A stretch of 64,000 bases of DNA from Budvicia aquatica DSM 5075 = ATCC 35567 (lineage in GTDB: Bacteria > Pseudomonadota > Gammaproteobacteria > Enterobacterales > Enterobacteriaceae). The translations under genes were made by a program, and so were the position numbers. Location: positions 62,001-126,000 of the forward strand of contig NZ_ATYS01000010.1 in NCBI RefSeq assembly GCF_000427805.1, given 5' to 3'. Within the stretch, counting starts at the first letter, position 1; every line of letters starts with the position of its first letter. Below the pieces are notes generated by a model that worked only from the letters and a program-made list of their open reading frames with translations, made no database searches and was not told the DNA's origin. Shown one piece after another: positions 27,295-35,522 of this stretch.

Positions 27295-27849
27295 TTAAAA
27301 AATCGTATCGTCCCGATATTCTTTCGACTGAGTTAATAAGGATTTAGTCCTATAGCCCAGCAACAAGGCCAAAATGGCGTTAGGGAAAGTCCGGAGCCCG
27401 GCGTTATAGCGAATAACACTTTGATTAAAAGGTTCACATCGTTCGGCGATTTGGAATTCTAATTGCATCAGGCGCTTGCGTAACTCGACCAACCCATACA
27501 AAGACTTCAGCTCAGGATAAGCCTCTGATAGGGTAAATATCTGTTGGAGCCCTTGATCGATTTGATTAGCCAACCTGACCTTGTCTTCTGATTTACGGCT
27601 GGTCTGATAACGCTTTCTCTGCTTGGTCAACTGTTGAAACAGCGGGCTTTGAAACCCGGCGCTGGTTTCCAGCAGGCTAACTAATTCAGGTATTTCGCCT
27701 GCGCGTTGTTTTAGCAGATCGTCAATATTGTCAAATGCCTCTTCAGTATCCTGTCGCAGGACAGTTAGTTTTTTATATAACCTCATCAAATAGCAAACAA
27801 CACCCAGTGCCAGCAGGGCAATAATAATAAACACAACTAACTTACCCAT
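27295..27849 (-). CDS. LemA family protein (second copy)
   Basis: A 184-residue protein with an N-terminal membrane helix (residues 3-24) and a LemA-type bundle: LRQDTEEAFDNIDDLLKQRAGEIPELVSLLE, then FTLSEAYPELKSLYGLVELRKRLMQLEFQIAERCEPFNQSVIRYNAGLRTFPNAIL. The signature order (Y.F..N.....FP) is kept, but sequence differs widely from the LemA at 14650. It stands alone without a DUF3137 partner. AGGGGATGAGTT before the ATG is a good ribosome site. Confidence 0.8.
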   Translation of the reverse strand: MGKLVVFIIIALLALGVVCYLMRLYKKLTVLRQDTEEAFDNIDDLLKQRAGEIPELVSLLETSAGFQSPLFQQLTKQRKRYQTSRKSEDKVRLANQIDQGLQQIFTLSEAYPELKSLYGLVELRKRLMQLEFQIAERCEPFNQSVIRYNAGLRTFPNAILALLLGYRTKSLLTQSKEYRDDTIF

Positions 27850-28437
27850 AACTCATCCCCTATCACTGCACTTTGTTTTGTCAGGTAACACCGCGAAGAA
27901 CCGTCGTTCATTCTGCTGGTATAAAGCGATTGTAACCCGTGAAGCCCGTCGGATACATATTATTCATCTTTCAGAAACAGCACGATAAAATAGCAGAGAA
28001 CCAATCAAAAGAAGTTCACTAACGCCAATCGATAAGCAGGTTAATGCCAACGTTCTGAAACATGAAAAATAACAAATAAATTCATCGAGTAATCAATATT
28101 TTAATATGCCAAAAAACAGGAGGAATCTATTCCATTCATAATAAAATTTAATATCTCAGCCGGATATATAACTTTATTCAATCAGAAAAAGACCTATTCC
28201 GTGTATATCAAGTAATCTCTTTGCCCTTAGTTATAAATCTGATATCGTCGAAAAATAACAAAATAGCATTCGTTTCATTCAACCGAATAGCGTAGGTCAT
28301 TTTCAGGCCACATCTATTTTCTATTTGTAAAACATAAAAGATCACCTATTCGGACTAAATCGATTTCATCAGCGTTGCGGCTATTTTGGCGTTAATTCCG
28401 TTTTATGTTCGAGTACTGAATAAGCAAGGAAAACATC
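27850..28437. other. Control region between divergent lemA and amidohydrolase genes
   Basis: 588 AT-rich bases with no gene seen. Near the right end is an inverted repeat, CCGAATAG (28283-28290) and CTATTCGG (28346-28353), with extended similarity in the flanks. It lies 85-155 bases before the amidohydrolase start, a plausible operator. No regulator gene is adjacent. Confidence 0.45.
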
Positions 28438-29604
28438 ATGATTGAGCAAAAAATTAAACAGTTCGAATCCCAGCTATGTGATATCCGCCATCAGATTCAT
28501 CAACATCCTGAAATGGGTCTGGAAGAGATTGAAACCAGTAATCTGGTTGCCAGCAAATTAACCGAATGGGGCTATCAAGTTCAGCGCGGCATGGCTAAAA
28601 CCGGGGTTATCGGGACGTTAAAAGTCGGTAACGGTAGTAAAACCCTGGGAATTCGAGCTGATATGGATGCCCTGCCAATTCACGAAGCCAGCGGAAAACC
28701 TTGGACAAGTAAAATTCCTAACCGCATGCACGCCTGTGGTCATGATGGCCATACAACCATGCTACTCGGTGCAGCTAAATACCTTGCTGAAACCCGTAAT
28801 TTTAACGGCACCCTACATCTTATTTTTCAGCCGGCAGAAGAGATGATAAACGGCGGTGAGATGATGGTAAAAGAAGGGCTGTTCGAACAGTTTCCCTGCG
28901 ATGCCATTTTTGCCATGCACAATATGCCCGGCTATCCGGCAGGTGAATTCTATTTCCAGCACGGACCATTTATGGCCTCAATGGACCAGTTTGTCATTAC
29001 CGTCAACGGCTGCGGTGGTCACGGGGCGATGCCGCATAAAGCTATCGACCCTGTTTTAGTCGCATCACATATTACTACTGCACTACAAAGTATTGTTTCC
29101 CGCAATGTAGATCCTCTTGAAGCAGCAGTCATTACCGTTGGCAGCATTATTGCCGGTGATGCTGCCAATGTGATACCTGATCGCGCGGTGATGAAACTCA
29201 GCGTTCGCTCTCTGGGCCGTGAAACCCGTGAACTGTTATTAAAGCGGATACCCGCATTAGCTCAGGCTCAGGCCGAAAGCTTCGGCGCCACCGCTGATGT
29301 AAAACATATCAACGGCACGCCTGTATTGATCAACGATGAAACCCAGACCCGCTTTGCCCATCAGGTCGCGCTAAAGCACTTTGGTGAAGCGCGCGTTCAC
29401 TACGGTGCTAAGCCGTTACTGGGCAGTGAGGATTTTGCCTTTATGCTCGATGCTAACCCTAACGGCTGCTATTTGATTGTCGGCAACGGTGATAAAGGTG
29501 AAGGCTCCTGCATGGTCCATAATCCCGGCTACGACTTCAACGATGCCTGTTTAGTTCCGGGCAGCGCTTACTGGAGTGCCTTAACCGAAGCCTATTTAAA
29601 ATAA
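28438..29604 (+). CDS. M20 family amidohydrolase (N-acyl-amino-acid / hippurate hydrolase-like)
   Basis: A 388-residue dinuclear metallopeptidase-fold enzyme. Metal and catalytic residues are visible in GIRADMDALPIHE, MHACGHDGHTTMLLG, FQPAEEMINGGEMM, MHNMPGYPAGEFY and GSEDFAFMLD; the dimerisation domain has GGHGAMPHKAIDPV. It hydrolyses N-acyl or N-benzoyl amino acids or indole conjugates; the exact substrate is not set by sequence. The following MFS gene starts 44 bases downstream, so an uptake-plus-hydrolysis pair is likely. AAGGAAAACATC precedes the ATG. Confidence 0.9.
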   Translation: MIEQKIKQFESQLCDIRHQIHQHPEMGLEEIETSNLVASKLTEWGYQVQRGMAKTGVIGTLKVGNGSKTLGIRADMDALPIHEASGKPWTSKIPNRMHACGHDGHTTMLLGAAKYLAETRNFNGTLHLIFQPAEEMINGGEMMVKEGLFEQFPCDAIFAMHNMPGYPAGEFYFQHGPFMASMDQFVITVNGCGGHGAMPHKAIDPVLVASHITTALQSIVSRNVDPLEAAVITVGSIIAGDAANVIPDRAVMKLSVRSLGRETRELLLKRIPALAQAQAESFGATADVKHINGTPVLINDETQTRFAHQVALKHFGEARVHYGAKPLLGSEDFAFMLDANPNGCYLIVGNGDKGEGSCMVHNPGYDFNDACLVPGSAYWSALTEAYLK

Positions 29605-29648
29605 AAAAATAATAAAATCACTATGGATAATTCAGTAAAGGAAATTAT

Positions 29649-30482
29649 ATGGCAGAGACGTTAACCACCACCTCCGCAGTGCCGACAGAAACGACCGCGC
29701 CGGTAAAAAAGGCCGGCGGACGCCGGGTTATTTTTGCCTCAGCTTTCGGCAGTGCGCTGGAGTTCTTTGATTTTGGCGTATACAACTTTTTCGTCGTCTA
29801 TATTGGCGTATTGTTCTTTCCGCCTAGCAGCGATCCTAATATCGGCCTGTTACTGGCATTTGCCACCTTCGGCGTCAGCTTCTTTATGCGACCGCTGGGC
29901 GGCATATTAATCGGAGTTTATGCTGACCGATTTGGCCGCAAGCCCGCCATGGTACTGACTATTGGCTTGATGAGCTTAGGTACCCTAATGATTGGTGTCG
30001 CGCCGACCTATGCCAGCGCCGGCTATTGGGGAACCATCACCTTAGTGCTGGCTCGTCTGATTCAAGGTATTGCCGCAGGCGGTGAAGTCGGCGCGTCAAT
30101 GTCAATGCTGGTTGAATCAGCACCCGATAATCGCCGTGGGTTCTACAGCAGCTGGCAGTTAGCGACCCAAGGGTTAGCAACCACCTTTGGTGGCTTAGTT
30201 GCCATAGGGCTTACGGCTTATCTGCCGGTCATCACTAACTCGCCTGACGTGATGGGTGAATGGGGGTGGCGAGTACCGTTCTTTATTGGTGTCGCACTTG
30301 CTCCTATCGGATGCTGGCTGCGTTTAAGCCTTGAAAAAGAGGTGATGCCACCGCGTACCACCGCAAAAAACCAAACGGATACGGCCCACCAAAGCACGTT
30401 CAAAACGCTTATGGAGCATAAGCAATTTATCTGTACTGGCGTATTGCTAACCATCGGCAGTACCTTACCCGGCTATCGCTAA
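29649..30482 (+). pseudogene. MHS-type MFS transporter, N-terminal part (interrupted)
   Basis: Encodes 277 residues covering about the first six or seven helices of a metabolite:H+ symporter-type MFS protein: FGSALEFFDFGVYNFFVVY, the A-loop GVYADRFGRKPAMV, LARLIQGIAAGGEVGASMSMLVE and WGWRVPFFIGVALAPIGCWLRLSLEKEV. Reading breaks right after TIGSTLPGY, where foreign sequence begins, and a stop follows two codons later. The remaining helices are encoded at about 33129-33666. With about 460 residues in total the two parts make one normal transporter, so the gene is disrupted by an insertion of about 2.65 kb. It lies in one unit with the M20 amidohydrolase, so uptake of that substrate is probably lost. 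Confidence 0.85.
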
Positions 30483-30483
30483 T

Positions 30484-30891
30484 TTGGATGATGCCGTTAA
30501 AGTGATCCCCTCTGCCCTGGTTAATAATCAACCAGCGGTAGTAAAGCGGATGATGCTGGTGGTAAATCTAAAGGTAGCGATCATTACATATTATGTTAAG
30601 GGCTATGCTGATAAAGCGTATTTAGATGGCGGCATTTTAGCTGAAAGATTAAAAGATTTGTCCATAGATAAACTTAATCTCTTTAATATAGCTAAATCAG
30701 TTCCCCATCCTTCGTTGCCAAAAGGTAGTGGTACTTGGAATGGGCATATACATCAGGCAGAGGGGAGACAACGAGGGTTAAGATTTGCGATAACAGCTTA
30801 TGATAAAGAAAAATACAAATCACCCAAAATACCGAAAGCTCTGCAAGAGTTAAGCTATGCTAAAATGCCAGTGAAACCGAAAAAACGATGA
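30484..30891 (+). CDS. Orphan toxin-like C-terminal domain
   Basis: Read from a TTG at 30484 it has 135 residues, but the frame is open from 30451 and no proper start is seen, so it looks like the 3' end of a longer gene. The C-terminal 90 residues include LPKGSGTWNGHIHQAEGRQRGLRFAITAYDKE. I recall the order G-x-W-x-GH ... G-x-Q-x-GLR-x-x-I-x-x-Y from C-termini of VgrG/PAAR- or Rhs-associated toxins. The N-terminal piece (DDAVKVIPSALVNNQPAVVK) may be from a PAAR-like carrier. A +1 frame nearby (KADDAGGKSKGSDH) would continue it, hinting at compensating frameshifts. It is followed at once by an immunity-like gene. Toxin identity is inferred. Confidence 0.5.
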   Translation: MDDAVKVIPSALVNNQPAVVKRMMLVVNLKVAIITYYVKGYADKAYLDGGILAERLKDLSIDKLNLFNIAKSVPHPSLPKGSGTWNGHIHQAEGRQRGLRFAITAYDKEKYKSPKIPKALQELSYAKMPVKPKKR

Positions 30892-30900
30892 GGTATTAAT

Positions 30901-31612
30901 ATGAAGCCTATAGGTTATTATCAAGCAGCTCTTTTTCTTAGTAGCGATTTTTTCCAAATATTGGGTTCATATTACAGGTTATAATTTTGACTTAAAGGAT
31001 ACTGAAATAATTAAATTGGAGTTTAGAGAGATTGTAGTAAAACTAATGACTGGCGAGACTGTATTTTGGAATATAAGTTTTTCTGATAAATCTATAGTGG
31101 ATATTGAAACTATAATTAATAATGTCATTGATAAGAAGTTTTCACACATCTATTCTCCTTTGAAACTGTTGATGCTAGCATTTGATAAAAAAAATTCAGA
31201 AAGTGAAATGCTTCTTAGTTTTTTATATAGGATAGCTACAAATATAGAGTTTTGTATTGATGAGGGGATCAGTTCAAAAACTCATGAGTATATAAATTTA
31301 TGTATTGATGGCGTTCAAAAGGAAGATATTGATTTATTGTCTTTTTATGGCTTATGGGAGAAGTCAAATTGCCAATGGGATGTTTCTTTAAAAAGCCTAA
31401 CACCAGATCAACCAAATTATTTGGCTGATGTTTTTATTTCCATTTATCAATCCGATATAATATTACCTAGTGTATTTCACCTATTAGGTGAGATAAGTGA
31501 AATAAGCGAGAAAAATATTTGTTTGAGTGAGGTGAAAAACGCTATGTTGAATTATTATTCTGATAATACAGGTGTAAATGAGGCGGTAAAACTCTTACCA
31601 ATAACCACCTAG
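30901..31612 (+). pseudogene. Immunity-like gene with a frameshift
   Basis: The ATG at 30901 has GAGG 7 bases upstream, overlapping the stop of the toxin-like gene, a tight toxin-immunity coupling. The frame runs MKPIGYYQAALFLSSDF and then fails at a run of six T (30948-30953). With five T it would read on through SKYWVHITGYNFDLKDTE into the 198-residue ORF starting at 31016 (EFREIVVKLMTGETVFWNI...) and end at 31612. The joined protein would have about 236 residues, acidic and soluble, with no recognised domain. The shift may be real or a sequencing slip in the homopolymer. As read, only the TTG-started downstream part could be made. Confidence 0.6.
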
Positions 31613-31711
31613 AGTGAGATGAACTGTAACCTATTAATAAAAATAGAGTAAGTAGCTAAAAATATTGATAGTTCAACACCGGTAGGAACAACAACATTAG
31701 GAAAAGTTTTA

Positions 31712-31912
31712 ATGACTTCTGCTAATGCCGTCGTGGCAAAGAAAAAAGAGTGTACAAAAGAAATACTGGCGGCATTTGCATTTGGATTTGCATTTGCATT
31801 TGCATTTGCATTTGCATTTGCATTTCGAAAATCTGACCCTAATATGTTAGTCAGAGCGACAAAAAAACCACCAAACGAAGCAACAAAGTTAATTCTAGTT
31901 AAAACTAAATAA
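31712..31912 (+). CDS. Doubtful small ORF across the hexanucleotide tract
   Basis: A 66-residue plus-strand frame with AFAFAFAFAFAF encoded by the GCATTT repeats, between the immunity-like gene and the beta-repeat protein. The minus strand (31609-31944, 111 residues) is also open and reads NANANANANANPNANA there. Neither has a homologue I recognise or a clear ribosome site; both may be chance. Kept because it lies in a toxin cassette where small genes are common. Confidence 0.2.
   Translation: MTSANAVVAKKKECTKEILAAFAFGFAFAFAFAFAFAFRKSDPNMLVRATKKPPNEATKLILVKTK
31772..31825. repeat. Hexanucleotide tandem repeat (GCATTT)9
   Basis: Nine consecutive 6-base units GCATTT, the third being GGATTT. 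The unit is a multiple of three, so copy-number change would lengthen or shorten a dipeptide repeat without a frameshift. Confidence 0.95.
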
Positions 31913-31929
31913 TTATCAAGGTAAAGCGA

Positions 31930-33030
31930 ATGGATAAGAATCACAACTTTCTCACAGGATGTTTGTTAGATGAAAACTCTATTCTTTTAGCATCAACTCC
32001 TAAAGGAATGGATATATTTACAGAGTATTCAAAAATAACCATTTGGAATAATAAAGAAGATACTCCATTAATTAAATCCTACGAAATATCTGGTTGGGCC
32101 CAATGTGCTATTAGGTTTATATCTAATAGCGAGGGGTTTAATGGTGCAGTAATACTAACATCATCAGGAAAAGTGTTTTTTTATCAGGAAGGAAAGATTG
32201 ATGTTGAGTTTATTGAAGATGCTAATAATTGGGGTTATCAGGCTTCGATTACTGAAATTGAAGGGCAGCTATATGTCTGTGGTGCTAGAGGGCAAGTATA
32301 TAAGAGAATAGGGAAGAATAAGTGGGTTCATCATGATAATGGATTAATTTCCAGTAAAAATATGTCTGATGTCATGCAGGATATTTCGGATAATCAACCG
32401 AAAGAAGGGCAAAATATTGAAGATTGGATTATGGGATTTGCTGATTTTAATTTAGATATAGGGCTATCTTTATGGGCAATTCAAGGTACTAGCAACGATA
32501 ATATCTATGTCTGTGGCAGTATGTCTACTGATAAGGGTTATAAAGGAGTTATATTTTATTATGATGGGAAAATCTGGACTGAAATGAAGATCCCGGAAAC
32601 CGATACTCTGGGGGTTATATTTATTGATGATGATGGCTCAGTATTTATCGGCGGTGGCAGCGGCTATCTCCTACGTGGTGACAATGTTAACGGCTTCAAA
32701 GAGGTCAGTGAGCCTGCATATTTAATGAATAATAGCTTTATGGCTAAATTCTTAGATATTATTTATATTGGCACTGATGAGGGATTGTATCAGTTTAAAA
32801 ATGACCAGATGGAAAGAGAGCAAAAAATAACTGCGGAACTGATTAAAATAAATCCCGATAATGAAACTGAAGCCTGGTCAGTTGAACGCTACAACAATAA
32901 ATTATTGCTTATAGGTAATAGCTGCGTTTATTTGTATGACCTACTTTCAAATAAGTTAGATGAGTTATTCTATTCCGCCAATCCAGACATTATAACCAAT
33001 AGAGATGGATTTACCCTATTCAACACTTGA
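31930..33030 (+). CDS. Beta-repeat protein in the toxin cassette, possible immunity protein
   Basis: A 366-residue soluble protein with repeating strand units of propeller type: GGGSGYLLRGDN, IYIGTDEGLYQFKND, LYVCGARGQVYKRIGKNKW, IYVCGSMSTDKGYKGVIFYYDGKIW. AAGGTAAAGCG precedes the ATG. Such all-beta proteins are found as immunity or accessory proteins beside polymorphic toxins, but no family is recognised. The last ~19 residues (about SANPDIITNRDGF...) are read from the opposite strand of a maa-like fragment, so the natural C-terminus is lost and the ORF end is artificial. Confidence 0.6.
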   Translation: MDKNHNFLTGCLLDENSILLASTPKGMDIFTEYSKITIWNNKEDTPLIKSYEISGWAQCAIRFISNSEGFNGAVILTSSGKVFFYQEGKIDVEFIEDANNWGYQASITEIEGQLYVCGARGQVYKRIGKNKWVHHDNGLISSKNMSDVMQDISDNQPKEGQNIEDWIMGFADFNLDIGLSLWAIQGTSNDNIYVCGSMSTDKGYKGVIFYYDGKIWTEMKIPETDTLGVIFIDDDGSVFIGGGSGYLLRGDNVNGFKEVSEPAYLMNNSFMAKFLDIIYIGTDEGLYQFKNDQMEREQKITAELIKINPDNETEAWSVERYNNKLLLIGNSCVYLYDLLSNKLDELFYSANPDIITNRDGFTLFNT

Positions 33031-33127
33031 ATTACGTTCAGTTGGATCGATTGGGTGGGTGGATTGCGGTATACAGGCTGACATTAGGTGCAATCATCAC
33101 GTTCTCGCCAATGGTTATTGGGCAAAC
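32972..33127 (-). pseudogene. Decayed maltose/galactoside O-acetyltransferase fragment
   Basis: On the minus strand the hexapeptide-repeat part of a Maa/LacA-type acetyltransferase is readable: VCPITIGENVMIAPNVSLYTAIHP, then after a one-base shift ERNSSVE, an in-frame TAG, and GKSISIGYNVWIGG. E. coli Maa reads CP.SIG.N.M.APGV..YTATHPLD...ERNSG.EFGKP..IG.NVWIGG, so the identity is clear. Only about 50 of 180 codons remain, with a frameshift and a stop. One end meets the MFS gene and the other end the beta-repeat ORF. It appears to be a passenger brought in with the insert. Confidence 0.8.
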
Positions 33128-33666
33128 GTACCGTCGCGACCTATATCTCACTCTATTATTACGGCACCTTTTCAGCTAAGTATTTACATATAGAGCAGGT
33201 ATACGCCCATGCATCAATGCTATTGGCCGGCGTTCTGACATTTAGCGGGGCATTATTGGTTGGTGCACTCAGCGATCGTGTCGGGCGTAAAAAGTTGATT
33301 ATCATATCTCGACTGGCCGTTTTGGTATTAGCTTACCCATCGTTCTGGCTGTTGGTGAATCATCCTCATCCGGCAGTATTACTTTTGATTGTGTTTGTGA
33401 TGGTGTCATTCACCACCTTAGGCGCAGTACCTGCGATGCTGGTTATTTCTGAGCTATTCCCTAAACGCATCCGGGCATTAGGCTTTGCGCTAGTTTATAG
33501 CATTGGCGTGGCGATTTTCGGCGGCTTTGCTCAGTTTTTTGCCACTCAGTCCATTGTCTGGCTGGACAACGATCTGACAGCCCCGGCCTGGTATCTCGGC
33601 GGAGCCACTCTGCTCTCAATGCTGGCACTCCCGTTCTTTAGCGATGTTAAACGGTTAAAAGAGTAA
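33088..33666 (+). pseudogene. MHS-type MFS transporter, C-terminal part
   Basis: The C-terminal half of the transporter interrupted at 30476. True homology begins near 33132 (VATYISLYYYGTF), continuing with the second-half loop motif GALSDRVGRKKLI, TTLGAVPAMLVISELFPKRIRALGF and four or five helices to the end. The GTG at 33088 lies in insert sequence, so translation from it would add foreign residues. It ends just before a terminator. Confidence 0.85.
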
Positions 33667-33951
33667 ATCCAATGGCCGGATAATCTGTTATTCGGCCAAT
33701 TTTCCCCTACCATTCGATTAATCATCTATTCTACGAAAATCACGTCATAACCCATCCGCATTTATAGGGGCAATATGATGTGGTAAGCCTCGGTGAAAAA
33801 TGATAGTTATAGCGTTGTAATACTAGAGAAATAAATATTATTTATGACGACATAACATGATTTGGCATAGATAATATCAAAGCAAGAGACTCAATAAATT
33901 TTCATCCTATTGTCAGATATAAATCAATACATCACTGCGGATAGTCACCCT
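33667..33951. other. Intergenic region before the DMT transporter
   Basis: Apart from the terminator hairpin at its left end, nothing was recognised. It presumably carries the promoter of the DMT gene. Confidence 0.35.
33673..33698 (+). terminator. Terminator of the amidohydrolase-MFS unit
   Basis: Stem TGGCCGGATAA paired with TTATTCGGCCA (one G-T pair), loop TCTG, followed by ATTTT, 6 bases after the MFS stop. Confidence 0.75.
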
Positions 33952-34797
33952 ATGACCACATTCCTTTTCCTTTCAGTATTGGCTGCAGCGTTACTCCATG
34001 CAGGGTGGAATGCGATCGTAAAATTCGGGCCGGATCGGTTTTTAGGCGTGGCTCTGGTGGCTTTTTTCTCCGGTATTATTTCTACTATCGGGCTGTTTTT
34101 TGTTGAACTTCCGGCCTGGGACTCCTTTCCATGGCTGGCGCTGTCGATGTTATTTCATACCGGATATTGTCTGTTTCTTAGCCGGGCTTATGTCAGTGGT
34201 GATTTGGGGCAGGTATATCCGATCGCCAGAGGCAGTGCCCCGTTATTGGCCGCGTTGCTGAGCTGGCTAATTCTCAAAGAAGTTCCCCCGGTATTAGGTA
34301 TGTTAGGCGCTGTTTTGTTAGTCAGCGGCGTGCTATTAATGGCAGTATCCGGACGTAAAACGGCATCGAGAATGAGCCGAAAAACGTTAATCTATGCCTT
34401 AATTACCGCCATGTTTACCGCCTGCTATACCTTATCAGATGGCGCAGGCTCACGTGCCAGCATGAATCCGCTAAGTTATACCCTGTGGCTATTTGCTATT
34501 AACGGTTGGGTGATGGGGCTGATTATGTACTGGAAATATAAATCATCCAGCTGGCAGCGAATTAAAGCCCACTGGCAGCCGGGTATGATTGGCGGCGCCA
34601 TGTCATTGATCTCATACGGCATTGCCATTTGGGCGATGAGTCAGGCACCGATTGCGATGGTCGCAGCACTGCGGGAAACCAGCGTACTGTTTGCGATGGT
34701 AATATCGGTCTATTTTCTCAAAGAGCCGTTAGGTAAAATGCGGGCAATTTCCGGACTGGTTATTGTAACCGGCGTCATTATTACCCGCCTCGGTTAA
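33952..34797 (+). CDS. EamA/DMT family transporter
   Basis: From the ATG at 33952 (MTTFLFLSVLAAALLHAGWNAIVK) the protein has 281 residues; a TTG at 33910 would add 14 polar residues. Ten membrane helices in two EamA repeats; motifs HAGWNAIVKFGPDRF, GQVYPIARGSAPLLAALLSWLILKE and, in the second half, AALRETSVLFAMVISVYFLKEPLG. The PIARGSAPL and ALRETSVL pieces are typical of the small-molecule exporter subgroup. Substrate unknown. It converges on the AlaX-type gene with only one base between stops. Confidence 0.85.
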   Translation: MTTFLFLSVLAAALLHAGWNAIVKFGPDRFLGVALVAFFSGIISTIGLFFVELPAWDSFPWLALSMLFHTGYCLFLSRAYVSGDLGQVYPIARGSAPLLAALLSWLILKEVPPVLGMLGAVLLVSGVLLMAVSGRKTASRMSRKTLIYALITAMFTACYTLSDGAGSRASMNPLSYTLWLFAINGWVMGLIMYWKYKSSSWQRIKAHWQPGMIGGAMSLISYGIAIWAMSQAPIAMVAALRETSVLFAMVISVYFLKEPLGKMRAISGLVIVTGVIITRLG

Positions 34798-34798
34798 G

Positions 34799-35428
34799 CT
34801 ATATCACCTGATAAGAGACCGAAATAATTCCCTTCTTCTCTTTAACGCCGGTAATTACCACAGAACCAATCATACCGAGATGCGCTACGTGAGTACCGCC
34901 GCAGGCGTAAGGTTCCAGCGTACCAAAGCCAACCATTCGCATACTGTCTTCATTAGTCCGGGTATAGCGGGGGAGATCGGCTGAGATCAGCTTATCGATT
35001 TCCTGTTGAATAGACTCCGCATTAATCACCTTACTGCCGCTCAGCGGTTTGAATGACACTTTGGCCTCACCGGGCCAATGATGACCTTTTATCGCCTGCA
35101 GGCCATAGGCTTCACCAATATGGCCGATCAAATGCCCGGCAGAATGCAGCCGGCTATTCAATAAACGCCGTTCAGCGTCAACCTGAATATCAACCTGACC
35201 TAAAGCCACGGCAGATTCGCTATAGTGAATAATATCCTCACCGTTCTTGACTACTTTGGTCACCTTATTGCCGCCGATGTGCCCGGTATCGCCGAGCTGC
35301 CCGCCGCCCTGTGGATGAAACAGCGTCTGATTGAGGATGACAGCAAATCCATCGGCACTGGATTCACAGCTCACGACCTGAGCATCTGTGCACAGTGAGT
35401 CAGTATGGAAGAAAAGAGCAACGGTCAT
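34799..35428 (-). CDS. AlaX-type alanyl-tRNA editing protein
   Basis: The ATG at 35428 has AAGGA 7 bases upstream, giving 209 residues; an earlier in-frame start adds eleven. It is a free-standing version of the AlaRS editing domain: FHPQGGGQLGDTG, the zinc motifs HSAGHLIGH (H-x3-H) and CGGTHVAHLG (C-x3-H). It hydrolyses Ser (or Gly) mischarged on tRNA-Ala. It is divergent from a LysR regulator with 94 bases between, which may control it. Confidence 0.85.
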   Translation of the reverse strand: MTVALFFHTDSLCTDAQVVSCESSADGFAVILNQTLFHPQGGGQLGDTGHIGGNKVTKVVKNGEDIIHYSESAVALGQVDIQVDAERRLLNSRLHSAGHLIGHIGEAYGLQAIKGHHWPGEAKVSFKPLSGSKVINAESIQQEIDKLISADLPRYTRTNEDSMRMVGFGTLEPYACGGTHVAHLGMIGSVVITGVKEKKGIISVSYQVI

Positions 35429-35522
35429 ACTACTATCCTTGATGAAAAATGAGTCATGCACTGAGTATATATCTATGCTCTAATAATGATAATCCCTCAT
35501 AAAAACACAATATTATTGCCCT

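Larger units (their letters stand above)
30477..33128. other. Foreign insert splitting the MFS gene
   Basis: Left edge after the codon TAT of LPGY (30476), right edge before GTCGCGACC (about 33132). Rejoining these restores GY-VATYISLYYYGTF in a typical MFS context. The inside is AT-rich and contains a toxin-like C-terminal domain, an immunity-like gene, a hexanucleotide tract, a beta-repeat protein and a decayed antisense maa-like fragment. No transposase, integrase or clear terminal repeats or target duplication was seen, so the mechanism is open. Confidence 0.7.

Noticed and set aside
31609-31944. Minus-strand 111-residue ORF with NANANA repeats
   Set aside because: Its frame is explained by the hexanucleotide tract, and it overlaps the starts of supported plus-strand genes; no ribosome site or known homologue.
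33005-33193. Plus-strand 62-residue ORF across the right insert edge
   Set aside because: It is the reverse strand of the maa fragment joined to out-of-frame MFS sequence.
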